Shown: in pieces, positions 45,354-54,110 of the stretch | How the letters are laid out: every line of letters begins with the position of its first letter | Numbering within the stretch: the first letter of the stretch is position 1 | NCBI GenBank assembly: GCA_964611645.1 | Contig: CAZTAO010000012.1 | Coordinates: forward strand, 1 to 64,000 | DNA length: 64,000 nucleotides | Source of the DNA: CAZTAO01 sp964611645 | GTDB taxonomy: Bacteria; Armatimonadota; UBA5829 | Direction: 5' to 3' | Notes under the pieces: model-generated | What the model was told of the DNA's origin: nothing | Seen by the model: only the letters and a program-made list of their open reading frames with translations | Database searches by the model: none | Program-made: the position numbers and the translations under genes

Positions 45354-45445
45354 GGTGTATCCTCCACGTCAAGCACCTAGACCGAAACTGCATCTATGGA
45401 TTTGGCCCACCCCGTTTGCTGTAGGTTTCCCAGATTACGCTCCAC

Positions 45446-45454
45446 AGTATACCA
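45446..45454 (-). promoter_or_regulatory. Extended -10 element TGGTATACT for the Cys-rich gene
   Basis: Read on the - strand, TGG precedes TATACT (45451-45446), about 90 bases before GTG 45353. No clear -35. It shares the TGGTATA core with 33336, 50529 and 61756. Confidence 0.45.
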
Positions 45455-45502
45455 CAAGTTCGTGTCGACGGCCTGTTTTGAGTTCCCGAAAGTGCCAACG
45501 CC

Positions 45503-46069
45503 TTACTCCCCCACCTTCTCCCAAGTCTGATAACAGCAGTCATCGCCCGTCAAGAGCATGCCGGTGAATGTGATTTTGTAGCCGTGTTCTTTGGCGTAGG
45601 CTTCGTGCCAGGGGAGGCAGATGTGTTGGGCTATCTCTTCCATGCCCATTTCCTTCGCCAGGTTGGCGAAGGGGCATTTGGTTACCCGCACCACTATCCG
45701 CTCCTCGCTGGTCTCGAGGTGGTCGTTTTCGTAGCAGTGGGGGCGGGCGAACATGTCTACCATCTTGTTGAGCAGGTTGCCATACAGCGCCTTTTCCGCG
45801 ACACCGGACTCCTGGCCCAGCCTGTAGTAGAGGTCATCCAAAACCTCAAGCACCGCCGGTCCGAAGCGCTCCTGGAATGTCTTTAGCAGCAGCAGACTCT
45901 CTCCTCTGCTGCCGCCGGAGTAGAAGGCCTTGTAGGTGTCCTGGAGTTCATCCTGCGAAGGCTCCCGCTTCGGCCATTGGCCCTTGAGCGCGCACAGGGT
46001 TTCCATATCGTAGCCCTCCGGAAGCCTCGGCTCGCGGACTGGCTTGGGTTCGTTCTTGGGTTTATTCAT
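45503..46069 (-). CDS. ATC-hydrolase-like protein (L-2-amino-thiazoline-4-carboxylic acid hydrolase fold)
   Basis: 188 residues from ATG 46069, which has GGAG 11 bases upstream; an in-frame TTG at 46150 lies inside the tandem repeat and is less likely. The C-terminal region matches PF14196: VRVTKCPFANLAKEMG, HICLPWHEAYAKEHGYKITF and LLTGDDCCYQTWE, with conserved Cys and acidic residues near residues 140-185. The family is named for a cysteine-forming hydrolase, but most members are uncharacterised. It is cytosolic. Confidence 0.7.
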   Translation of the reverse strand: MNKPKNEPKPVREPRLPEGYDMETLCALKGQWPKREPSQDELQDTYKAFYSGGSRGESLLLLKTFQERFGPAVLEVLDDLYYRLGQESGVAEKALYGNLLNKMVDMFARPHCYENDHLETSEERIVVRVTKCPFANLAKEMGMEEIAQHICLPWHEAYAKEHGYKITFTGMLLTGDDCCYQTWEKVGE

Positions 46070-46099
46070 TCTGGTTCTTGCTCCATTGTTACTTGCTTT

Positions 46100-46125
46100 G
46101 GGTGGCGATTCGGAAATCGCCACCC
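46100..46125. repeat. Family D hairpin
   Basis: GGGTGGCGATT (46100-46110) pairs perfectly with AATCGCCACCC (46115-46125) around CGGA. The copy at 24939-24964 has the reverse-complement loop TCCG, so the two are inverted relative to each other. Confidence 0.75.
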
Positions 46126-46132
46126 AGGAAGG

Positions 46133-46242
46133 GGTTTCGACTACGCTCAACCCTCAACCCTCAACCCTCTGCTCTCTGCTCTCTGCTCTCTGCTCTCTGC
46201 TCTCTGCTCTCTGCTCATTCATGGTTTCGACTCCGCTCAACC
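46133..46242. repeat. Heptanucleotide tandem repeat flanked by a direct repeat
   Basis: Three copies of CTCAACC (46146-46166) are followed at once by seven copies of CTCTGCT (46167-46215). The block is flanked by GGTTTCGACTACGCTCAACC (46133-46152) and GGTTTCGACTCCGCTCAACC (46223-46242), 90 bases apart. It lies upstream of the - strand ATC-hydrolase-like gene. Confidence 0.9.
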
Positions 46243-46249
46243 AACGGGC

Positions 46250-49200
46250 CTACTTCCCCACCACCAACCGAGTCTCCAGCGGCTTTAGGGTGAAGACTCC
46301 GGCGACCTTTGCGCCTGTCAGGACGTCTTGGGCTACGAAGGGTTTGCCGTTGGCGGACAGGACTACTTTCATCGGGGTTTTGCGGTAGTTGCAGAGGTTG
46401 ACCACCGTGCCGTCCTTGGTCTTGGCCGACAGCCACTCAACGCCCCACACCGGCTCACCGTTGACACCCCTCACGTGGACCAGGGGCTTGATATTCCTCT
46501 CGTTGAAGAATGACCCCAGAGACCTCCAAAGTCGCCGCCAGGAGTCGTTGACCGGGTCGAATGGAGGGCCGTCAGCGGAGCCTGTCCAGACCTGGGGGCG
46601 GTTGTATTCGTCTTTTGACAGCGGGTCCGCTGTTCCGATGAAAAGGATCTTCCCTTTGTACTGCATCAGTGCAGCGCGCGCGGCGTCGGAGATGTGACCT
46701 GCATTGGGGACAAAGATCACCGGAGCGTTGGAGCTTTGCGGATTCCCGCTTCGCTCAAATCCCGAAAGACCGTCCTCCAACTGCCTCTCATCGATGAAGC
46801 CGATCTTTAGGCCGGTGAAGGCGAGGGCGGTGTAGAGGGCGCTCTCGGTGCTCCAGTAGCTGTTGGTGTCCCAAACCAGCGAGGACAGGCTGTGCAATAT
46901 CAGGACCTGCGGCTTGATGCGCTGGATTGCAGTTACCTCATTCGCAGCGCGGTTGAGGTCCGAACACACGATCCCCACCGCCTCCGAGCAAAGCGGCCTG
47001 GTCATAATGCTGCCCGCGAAGTCGCTCCTGGGATTGTGCTCGCGCTGCCAGACCCAGATGGTGGTCGCGCTTTCGCCGTGGATAGCGTCCTGCCAGAGCA
47101 CCGACCTCACGTGCGCCGTCGGTACCGGAGACAGGTCTCGGTCTACAATGATATGATTCTCGCTGTTGAACACCGGCGCGTCCTTCATCGACCGCTGGAT
47201 GTCATAAGCCATCGCGTTCTGCTGCCAGGCTTGCGCGAACTCGCCGCCCGATGTGCGGTCGTAGAAGTTGCTGGAATCGTTTCCGCTGATCTCGCTGAAC
47301 TTGGAGAACAACCCGGCGTCGACCCCGTTGTGCGCGGCGTCGGGCCACAGGAAGCAGCCGCTGCTGGCCTTGACGTGGACCGGCACATTGGGCGCGACCG
47401 TGTGCACGGCATCCGCCAGCATCTTGTGCCAGCCAGCGAAGAACTCCGCGTTGAAGCGGCAGTAGTCGTAGAACCTGCCCGAGAAGCGGTCCGGCATATA
47501 GGGGGCAATCGTGCTGAAAGGGTTGGGCAGAGTGGCTTCATCGAAACTCTTCAGACTCGTTCCCCAGCGCTCGTTGAGCTTGCCTATGCTGCCGTGCCGG
47601 TTCTGGAGCCACGCGCGCCATTCTTTAGTCGCGTATTCGCAAGGCTCTTCGAGGTTGTCCGGCTCGTTGCTCAGGCAGATGCTGTGCAGGGCGGGATGGT
47701 CCTTGATCGGCGCGATGGTCTGGGTGATGTAGTCTTTCAGCATCTGCTGGCCCTCGGGCGCGTGGGTGCAGTACTTGATGAACCCGATCCGCTGCTTCTT
47801 GAGTTCCGGGTATTTGTCCAGAAGCCACTGCGGCGGGCAATGCGGGCTGAGCAGGATATTCACCGCCACCCCCGCCTTCTGCGCGCGGTCGAGGAGGCTG
47901 GTCTCGAATGTCACGGGGCCGGTTGAAACCTCGCCCTCTTTCGGGAACACATCGTATGGCACAGTGTAGTTCTGGATGATGTTGACCCCGTAGCTGGGGA
48001 ACTTCTCCACGTCCGCGTTGGCCTGGTCGAAATGACCGTAGCCGATGAAGAACACCGGCCTGGTCCCCAGAGCCTTACCTTTGGAGTCGGCTACCTGGCT
48101 TATGAACGACGGCCCGTCGATCCTGGGCCTCTCGCTCGCCACGAACCTCGGAACAGCCGGCAGCCTGCGCTTGCCCTTGGTCACTTCCTGAAGCTGGAAA
48201 GCCAGCCGCTTGGCCATCGTTTCCATTTCGCCAAGCTGGGTCAGAGCGCGGATGAGGTCCTGGTTCTTGATGTCATCATCCACATAGTTGGCCGAGTTCT
48301 CCAGCACGGTGTAGGTGATGAGAGGATAGGCGATATCCAGACCCTTGGCCTTGAGCATGTCCAGCGTGTTCTTCAGCCCGGGCAGCTTGGCGCGAATGGC
48401 CTCGAGCCTGCGGTTGGCTCCCGCTGCGGATGGGAACCGCGCGGTCACCTTGGCAACCGCAATGCTGCGTCCGTTGTCCAGCGCCCGCACAGACAACTCG
48501 CGAACCGCCGCATCCACTTCAGACGCCTGGCCTTTGACGCTGACCTCGTAAGCGCCGGCTTCGAGCTTCACTATCTGGTTGGGCGCGCGGCTCGTCCCGC
48601 TCAGCGCGGCCTCTACCATACCGTCCTCGACAGAGTTGGGAAGCGTCAGCGTGAAGTCCAAAGAAAACGGCCCATCGCCCTCGATAGTGCGGTCATATTC
48701 CGCCGGTTCGAGGTGCGCGAGGTTGTCGGCGGGCATGCACGGGGTCGCGTGGTCGCCCTCCTCCAGCTTCAGATCATCGATATAGATGCCCGGCGTGAGG
48801 CTCTGGGTGATTATTCGGAGATAGAACACAGACTCGCTCGCGGACGGGGTGAACGTGCGCGTTACCCGTTTCCAGTGTTCGCGGGAGACAGGCAGCGAGA
48901 CATTGGTCTCCCAACTGCCGATGTATACGCCGTTCCCGCCATCGGACGCGCCCTTCATATAGCAGCTTAGGGTATATGTCTTGCCCGGCGTCAAGCGGAT
49001 AGGCTCCGACTTGCTGAGATTGCCAAAGATGTTCGGCCCGTACATAGTGTTATTGACCAGGTAGACAGACCGCGTTCCGGAGTGGGTCTCCTTGGTCTCA
49101 ACTGTGCAGGTGGCTTCGGTCCTGCCCTGGCCCCAAGTCCACCCCACAGGCAGCCCATTCGCCCCAACCTCCTCAAAACTGAAGTTGGGAATGAGGTTAG

Positions 49201-49309
49201 GGTTCACCACAGCGGGCTTGACCACAACCTCGTCAATGCCAAGCGTGCCGGCGTGACCACACGCGGCAGCCAGTAGGATAATCAGAACCAGGAACACAGG
49301 ATATCTCAT
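46250..49309 (-). CDS. Secreted GH42-like glycosidase with N-terminal CBM-like domain
   Basis: 1019 residues from ATG 49309, with GGAGGG 9 bases upstream; a longer in-frame start at 49396 would overlap the MsrB-MsrA gene. The signal ends LLAAACGHAG, a possible but imperfect lipobox. Residues about 30-190 are a CBM4/9-like sandwich (NLIPNFSFEEVG...WTWGQG). The clan GH-A barrel includes SNEPD with acid/base candidate Glu549 and VFNSENHI with nucleophile candidate Glu717. A glutaminase-like alpha/beta domain (VIFVPNAGHISD) and a beta tail follow, as in GH42 beta-galactosidases. Specificity is not proven. Confidence 0.75.
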   Translation of the reverse strand: MRYPVFLVLIILLAAACGHAGTLGIDEVVVKPAVVNPNLIPNFSFEEVGANGLPVGWTWGQGRTEATCTVETKETHSGTRSVYLVNNTMYGPNIFGNLSKSEPIRLTPGKTYTLSCYMKGASDGGNGVYIGSWETNVSLPVSREHWKRVTRTFTPSASESVFYLRIITQSLTPGIYIDDLKLEEGDHATPCMPADNLAHLEPAEYDRTIEGDGPFSLDFTLTLPNSVEDGMVEAALSGTSRAPNQIVKLEAGAYEVSVKGQASEVDAAVRELSVRALDNGRSIAVAKVTARFPSAAGANRRLEAIRAKLPGLKNTLDMLKAKGLDIAYPLITYTVLENSANYVDDDIKNQDLIRALTQLGEMETMAKRLAFQLQEVTKGKRRLPAVPRFVASERPRIDGPSFISQVADSKGKALGTRPVFFIGYGHFDQANADVEKFPSYGVNIIQNYTVPYDVFPKEGEVSTGPVTFETSLLDRAQKAGVAVNILLSPHCPPQWLLDKYPELKKQRIGFIKYCTHAPEGQQMLKDYITQTIAPIKDHPALHSICLSNEPDNLEEPCEYATKEWRAWLQNRHGSIGKLNERWGTSLKSFDEATLPNPFSTIAPYMPDRFSGRFYDYCRFNAEFFAGWHKMLADAVHTVAPNVPVHVKASSGCFLWPDAAHNGVDAGLFSKFSEISGNDSSNFYDRTSGGEFAQAWQQNAMAYDIQRSMKDAPVFNSENHIIVDRDLSPVPTAHVRSVLWQDAIHGESATTIWVWQREHNPRSDFAGSIMTRPLCSEAVGIVCSDLNRAANEVTAIQRIKPQVLILHSLSSLVWDTNSYWSTESALYTALAFTGLKIGFIDERQLEDGLSGFERSGNPQSSNAPVIFVPNAGHISDAARAALMQYKGKILFIGTADPLSKDEYNRPQVWTGSADGPPFDPVNDSWRRLWRSLGSFFNERNIKPLVHVRGVNGEPVWGVEWLSAKTKDGTVVNLCNYRKTPMKVVLSANGKPFVAQDVLTGAKVAGVFTLKPLETRLVVGK

Positions 49310-49379
49310 AGACAATCGCCCTCCGTCTATACCTTCGGCGGAGGGCGCTGTGTTTCCTGCGGGGAGGACTATCCTGAAC

Positions 49380-50423
49380 CTACCCGGGCAGTCCACAAGC
49401 AGGCGCGATGCCTTTCTTTTCGTAGTACTGCTGGTGGTAGTCTTCTGCCGGGTAGAACTCTGGTGCGGGGGTGATTTCTGTGACTATCTTGCTGCGGCAC
49501 TTGCCCGACTTCTCCAACGCCGCCATCGACTCCTCTGCCTGCTTCTTCTGTTCTTCGCTGTGGTAGAAGATGGCAGACCGATACTGCGAGCCTACATCCG
49601 GACCCTGGCGGTAGTATTGGGTGGGGTCGTGGGTGCTCCAGAACCTGTCCAGCAGTTCCTTGTAGCTAATCTTGGCCGGGTCGAACACCACCTCCACAGC
49701 CTCCGCGTGGCCCGTGGTGTGGGAGCACACGTCCTTGTAGGTCGGGTTCTTAGTTTTGCCGCCCGTGTAGCCGACTCTAGTGGAGATCACGCCCTTGCCC
49801 ATAAGCTCTCGAAACTCCGATTCCACACCCCAGAAGCAGCCTTCCGCGAACGTTGCCGTCTCGGTCTTCGGCTTATCTTCCAGAATTGCCAACTTCAAGG
49901 ACAAAGCGTTGATACAGTAGCGCTTGTGGGTCGGCGGAGGGCCATCGTCGAAGACATGCCCGAGGTGGGCGCCGCACCTGGCGCAGTTGATCTCGGTTCG
50001 GCTCATCCCGAAAGAATTGTCCTTAACGTACTTCACATTGAGTTCCGACACCGGCTGCCAGAAACTGGGCCAGCCTGTGCCCGAGTCGAATTTGTTGCCT
50101 TGCATGAACAGGTCAGTGCCACAACACACGCACTCGTATATTCCTGTCTTGCCCTGCGGCGGAAGGCCGCAAGATTGCGAGAAGGGCGCTTCAGTCCCCG
50201 ACTTGCGCGTCACTTGGAACTGCTCCGGCGTGAGCAGCTTCTTCCACTGCTCGTCGGACTTGTGAATCCGCTGCACGGTCTCGGTCTTGCCCGTGTCGGC
50301 GTTGTATATCTTGATAGTGTTGTTTGTGTCGGTCATTGCTTGCGTTCCCTTTCGCGTAGCCGCGCAGCTAACCAAGCTGGTTACCATAGCTATACCCATA
50401 GCCAGAACTACCCACTTACTCAT
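49380..50423 (-). CDS. msrBA: Lipoprotein MsrB-MsrA fusion methionine sulfoxide reductase
   Basis: 347 residues from ATG 50423 with GGGAG 10 bases upstream. The lipobox LVSC (Cys20) is a good match, so the protein is probably lipid-anchored outside the cytoplasm. MsrB comes first (about 55-180): zinc Cys residues in ECVCCG (98-101) and NCARC (147, 150) and catalytic Cys170 in KRYCIN. MsrA follows (about 188-340), with catalytic Cys196 in EGCFWG. Together they reduce R- and S-methionine sulfoxide and repair exported proteins. The B-A order is the reverse of the A-B order of PilB-type fusions. Confidence 0.9.
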   Translation of the reverse strand: MSKWVVLAMGIAMVTSLVSCAATRKGTQAMTDTNNTIKIYNADTGKTETVQRIHKSDEQWKKLLTPEQFQVTRKSGTEAPFSQSCGLPPQGKTGIYECVCCGTDLFMQGNKFDSGTGWPSFWQPVSELNVKYVKDNSFGMSRTEINCARCGAHLGHVFDDGPPPTHKRYCINALSLKLAILEDKPKTETATFAEGCFWGVESEFRELMGKGVISTRVGYTGGKTKNPTYKDVCSHTTGHAEAVEVVFDPAKISYKELLDRFWSTHDPTQYYRQGPDVGSQYRSAIFYHSEEQKKQAEESMAALEKSGKCRSKIVTEITPAPEFYPAEDYHQQYYEKKGIAPACGLPG

Positions 50424-50508
50424 TACCCGCAAACTCCCGAAATGCATTTGCACTCATGTATCGAACGTGTGGGAGAGGCCAAGAGTTCCGAGCACGGCCT
50501 GCCGGAAA

Positions 50509-50537
50509 TTGACAAGGCGCACTGGGGGTGGTATAGT
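50509..50537 (+). promoter_or_regulatory. Near-consensus sigma-70 promoter of the prepilin-like gene
   Basis: TTGACA (50509-50514), 17-base spacer, TATAGT (50532-50537) preceded by TGG as an extended -10. It lies 31 bases before ATG 50569. This is the clearest promoter in the window. Confidence 0.8.
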
Positions 50538-50568
50538 CGGGATGTGGTTCCCGAAGGAGGCTGCGCCG

Positions 50569-51222
50569 ATGAAAAACGGGCGTGGATTTACTCTCATTGA
50601 GCTCCTGGTGGTGATCGCTATCATCGCCGTTCTCGCGGGGATACTTTTCCCGGTGCTGGCCAAGGCGAAGGAAAAGGGCCGCGAGACAGTGTGTATCAGT
50701 AATCTCAGGCAGCTTGCCATGGCCGGGCTTCAGTATGTTCAGGACTACGATGAGTATTTCCCGGTTATCTCGCTGAGCGAAGCCACTGCCCACAAGGACT
50801 GGTGGGGGTATACCCTGCAGCCCTACATCCGCAACTCGGGGATCTTTGAATGCCCCTCCAAACCCGGGGACTCCCCGAGAAATGACTACTGCGTCAACGG
50901 CGCTCGCGACCACTCCGGCAAGAGCATCTTCGGCATTCGCTACCCGGGCTACCTGAATGAGGACGCTGGAAAACTCCCATTCAAAGGCATACTGGAGAAG
51001 ATCGTCTTTGTGACCGAGGAGACCCGAAGACAGCCCTGGGGCGACTGGCAGAACCAGTTCCACGCCGATGGGTCGCTGATTTTCGATCCAGGAGTCCACT
51101 ACGACGGCATTCACATCCTCTTCGTGGACGGTCACGTAAAGTGGCAGACGGTGCAAGGAATGCCAAGTCTGGACACATGGCCCGAATTTCAGATTAGCTG
51201 GGATACCCGCTACCAGTTGTAG
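50569..51222 (+). CDS. Type II/IV prepilin-like protein (N-methylation motif, H-x9-DG domain)
   Basis: 217 residues, ATG 50569 behind AAGGAGG. A short basic leader (MKNGRG) precedes the prepilin peptidase motif GFTLIELLVVIAII with the conserved Glu at +5, then a long hydrophobic helix. The domain NLRQLAMAGLQYVQDYDEYFP and the C-terminal H-x9-DG (VHYDGIHILFVDGHV) place it in the DUF1559-like family, abundant in Planctomycetota and Armatimonadota. It is exported by the pilin pathway; function in these phyla is unknown. It is divergent from the Msr gene. Confidence 0.85.
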   Translation: MKNGRGFTLIELLVVIAIIAVLAGILFPVLAKAKEKGRETVCISNLRQLAMAGLQYVQDYDEYFPVISLSEATAHKDWWGYTLQPYIRNSGIFECPSKPGDSPRNDYCVNGARDHSGKSIFGIRYPGYLNEDAGKLPFKGILEKIVFVTEETRRQPWGDWQNQFHADGSLIFDPGVHYDGIHILFVDGHVKWQTVQGMPSLDTWPEFQISWDTRYQL

Positions 51223-51280
51223 CCTCAAGCAGCGTGAACCGTGACCGTTTCTCGCGAGTGATTGCCAGGAGAAGTGCGCC

Positions 51281-52450
51281 ATGATAGACCCCACTGCCCA
51301 CTGCGAGGTCATCCGGGTTCTGGATGAGTTCGAGGAAACCATCAGCACAAAGGAGCAGGCGGCAGTTCGCGGCAGACTCATCCGCGCGGCTGACTGGGAG
51401 ACCCTCGACAGACCACCCGTTGTGATAATTCCGCCGTGGGACAGTTCAACCATAGAGACATACCCGATCTGCGAGGCCGTGCTGGACCCGTCCAAGATGC
51501 TCTACAACGAACTCCACAAGGGCATCGCCTCACCGTACGGATGGATGGCCGTGGGTGATGACCGCCCGCTTCAGGTGCGCCCGGATTTCGGCTGCGGGCT
51601 GGTGTCCAGCGTGTTCGGGGCGCAGGTGAAGGTGGTGGGAAACAACCCCGCCTGGGTGAAGCACCTGAGTGGAGATGACATAGAATCCGCCGTTGAGAAG
51701 GCGATCGACAACCTCGACCTCTCCAGGCTTCCCGACCTCGGCTGGGTTCCCAGATACTGCGAGACCTATGAATACTACCTGGCGTTGCTTGCAGACTACC
51801 CAAACCTCAAATCCAGCATGGCGGTGACTCTGCCGGATATGCAGGGGCCGTTCGACAACGCCGCGATGATGTGGGGCAGTTCTATTTTTGAAGCCCTCTA
51901 CACCAATCCCGATCTGGTTTGCCGGTTCTGCGCGGCGGTGGCTGATGTGATGGTCGCCCTCCACGACTTCTTCCGCCGCGACTACGTGGGCCGGGAACTG
52001 CTCCCCAAAGGCTACTCTCACCAACACGGGGTCATCATTCGCGGCAACATTCTCCTGCGCGGCGACTCCAACCTGATGCTGAGCACGAAAATGTATATCG
52101 ACGCCATGCGTCCCCACGACAGAGACGTACTGCGAAGGGTCGGCGGCGGGAGCTACCATTCGTGCGGTAAGTGGGAACACAATGTCCCGGCGGTGATGGC
52201 GATGGATGAGATCGGCAGCCTCGATTTCGGCGCGGACCAGAGCTTCCTCAACGACATCGATGCTATCTACAAGGCTGCGGCAGTGGGCATGAAACACCTC
52301 AACCTGGTCACAGCCATGCCGGAGGAACTGTCCTCAGGCAGCATTATCGGACGATTCCCCACAGGCGTCACTTTGTCCTGCATCGTGGACAGCACCCAGA
52401 CAGCCTCGGAACTGATGAAGCAGTACGTGAAGGCCGCCGAGAGGGAATAG
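51281..52450 (+). CDS. URO-D family-like protein, second member
   Basis: 389 residues. Barrel features such as GSYHSCGKWEHNVPAVM (His-x-x-Cys, at the place of the HTCG motif), MDEIGSLDFG and VTAMPEELSSG match uroporphyrinogen decarboxylase-like proteins. HemE-specific arginine residues are not evident. GGAGAAG lies about 8 bases before ATG 51281. It follows the prepilin-like gene by 58 bases, but the two are functionally unrelated as far as can be seen. Confidence 0.6.
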   Translation: MIDPTAHCEVIRVLDEFEETISTKEQAAVRGRLIRAADWETLDRPPVVIIPPWDSSTIETYPICEAVLDPSKMLYNELHKGIASPYGWMAVGDDRPLQVRPDFGCGLVSSVFGAQVKVVGNNPAWVKHLSGDDIESAVEKAIDNLDLSRLPDLGWVPRYCETYEYYLALLADYPNLKSSMAVTLPDMQGPFDNAAMMWGSSIFEALYTNPDLVCRFCAAVADVMVALHDFFRRDYVGRELLPKGYSHQHGVIIRGNILLRGDSNLMLSTKMYIDAMRPHDRDVLRRVGGGSYHSCGKWEHNVPAVMAMDEIGSLDFGADQSFLNDIDAIYKAAAVGMKHLNLVTAMPEELSSGSIIGRFPTGVTLSCIVDSTQTASELMKQYVKAAERE

Positions 52451-52651
52451 TTGCCCAGCGCCCAAGCAAGATACTAGAGTTATGTCTGCTCTCCACAGCC
52501 CACGGTGATCGGGATGACCGACCTCACTCCAAGCCTGGGAGTTTGGCATGGCGCCCATACGGGGTACCCTTTGCTCAGATGTACTAGCCGGGTGGCCTTG
52601 TTCCTTGAATGTATGGCAGTGGTCACCGCGGCAGCACTAGAGGTAGATGCG

Positions 52652-52900
52652 ATGGGGATAATCAGTTGGATAATCTTTGGTGGATTGGCCGGTTGGCTGG
52701 CGTCCGTCCTGACAGGCGAGAAAGAAGGATGCCTTACGAGTGTAGCTATCGGGATTGTCGGCGCACTGATCGGTGGGTTTGTCTTCTCGCTGATCGGCGG
52801 TTCGGGAGTGACCGGCTTCAATCTGTACAGCCTGCTTGTGGCTGTCATCGGTTCGCTGATCCTGATTGCGCTGCTGAGAGCCATTCGACGACGAGGCTGA
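52652..52900 (+). CDS. GlsB/YeaQ/YmgE-family small membrane protein
   Basis: 82 residues, ATG 52652 with AGAGG 7 bases upstream; longer in-frame starts upstream have no support. Three hydrophobic segments (ISWIIFGGLAGWLASVL, VAIGIVGALIGGFVFSLI, LYSLLVAVIGSLILIALL) with glycine patches match the stress-related membrane proteins known as transglycosylase-associated. It sits in the inner membrane; the molecular role is not known. The 200 bases upstream contain no other gene. Confidence 0.85.
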   Translation: MGIISWIIFGGLAGWLASVLTGEKEGCLTSVAIGIVGALIGGFVFSLIGGSGVTGFNLYSLLVAVIGSLILIALLRAIRRRG

Positions 52901-52957
52901 CACTCGGCATGCGCGTAGCTCAAGTTGATGTGACCATTACCGGCCACACAGAGTGAG

Positions 52958-54076
52958 TCATCCGGATTCGGGGAGCACAAACCAAAACGTGCTCCCCTTG
53001 CCCACCTCACTGTCCACTCCGATAGAACCACCATGCGCTTCCACCGCCAGCTTGCAGAAGGTGAGCCCCAATCCCGTGGAATATTGGCGTCGCTGGGTTT
53101 GGCCCTGAGCCACCTGCCCAAACTTGTCGAAAATTCGCTCCAGGCTCTCATTGGGGATCCCGGAGCCGCTGTCCTGAACGAACACTCTCACCCAACCCTC
53201 AACTCGCTCCATACCCACACGGATGATTCCGTCATCCTGCGTGAATTTCAGCGCGTTGCCCAGCAGGTTCTGTATCACGCGCGCAAGCAGCCCGGCATCT
53301 GCTGTCACCAAGATCGGCGCTTCCGGCGCCTCAAGAATAAGCTGACGGTTCTCGCGCAAGGATTCCGCGTTGTCCATAACTCCCCGGACGATGTCTGCCA
53401 GGTCGCACTCTCCCAGCTCCAGGGTCATCTCCCCGGCCTCCATCTTGCTGACGTCCAGCAAAGAACTGATCATATTGATGAGGTTCTCGGTGGCCTCGGA
53501 AGCGATGGCTACGAACTCCTTCCCATCGTCGGACACACACTCCCCCTCCAGCATCTGCAGGAATCCCTTTATGCTGGTCAGAGGGGTGCGCATGTCGTGC
53601 ACGACCATGTGCACCAGGCTGTCCCGGAGTTCCTCGAGTTTTCGAAGCTGTTCGTAGCTGTCTTGCAGGAGGGCCCTTTGCCGATGGAGTTCCAGGTGGG
53701 TTGCCACGCGGGCCTGCACTTCTCTCAACTGGAAAGGCTTGGTTATGTAGTCGACCCCACCCACCTCAAACGCCTTGACCTTGTCCATGGTCTCGTTGAG
53801 GGCGCTGATGAAGATTACCGGGATCTCCGCCAACTGCTCATCTGTCTTCAGCCGCTCACATACCTCGTACCCATTCATCTGGGGCATAATGACGTCAAGG
53901 AGTATCAGGTCGGGAGGATCGTGCTTTGCCGTCTGGAGGGCGAACTTCCCATCGGAAACGGACCTGACTTTGTACCCCAGATCCTTGAGCATCCCCGTCA
54001 GGAGACGCAGGTTCGCTGGGGTATCGTCAACGACGAGAATATTGGGAACGCGCTGCTGGGCCTGGGTTTTCTCCAA
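52958..54076 (-). CDS. Receiver-histidine kinase protein (intact phosphoacceptor)
   Basis: 372 residues from TTG 54076 behind AGGAGA. The receiver domain (1-125) has acidic pocket DD at 17-18, phospho-acceptor Asp61 in LLDVIMP and Lys113 in TKPF. A short linker leads to HisKA with His160 in MVVHDMRTP, then HATPase with NLLGNALKFT, DSGSGIP and GLGLTF. No membrane segment, so it is a cytosolic signal integrator. It is a paralogue of the next gene (54111-55226); the 34-base gap and common strand suggest one operon with the multi-PAS kinase. Confidence 0.85.
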   Translation of the reverse strand: MEKTQAQQRVPNILVVDDTPANLRLLTGMLKDLGYKVRSVSDGKFALQTAKHDPPDLILLDVIMPQMNGYEVCERLKTDEQLAEIPVIFISALNETMDKVKAFEVGGVDYITKPFQLREVQARVATHLELHRQRALLQDSYEQLRKLEELRDSLVHMVVHDMRTPLTSIKGFLQMLEGECVSDDGKEFVAIASEATENLINMISSLLDVSKMEAGEMTLELGECDLADIVRGVMDNAESLRENRQLILEAPEAPILVTADAGLLARVIQNLLGNALKFTQDDGIIRVGMERVEGWVRVFVQDSGSGIPNESLERIFDKFGQVAQGQTQRRQYSTGLGLTFCKLAVEAHGGSIGVDSEVGKGSTFWFVLPESG

Positions 54077-54110
54077 GGTACGTCTCCTATGGGTCGAACG
54101 GCATCGCGGT

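Noticed and set aside
46070..46150. Upstream TTG start for the ATC-hydrolase-like gene
   Set aside because: The added residues come from the repeat and hairpin sequence; ATG 46069 has a GGAG site and the conserved domain lies well inside the shorter frame.
46146..46215. Possible CRISPR-like array
   Set aside because: The units are 7 bases with no spacers, so this is a simple tandem repeat.
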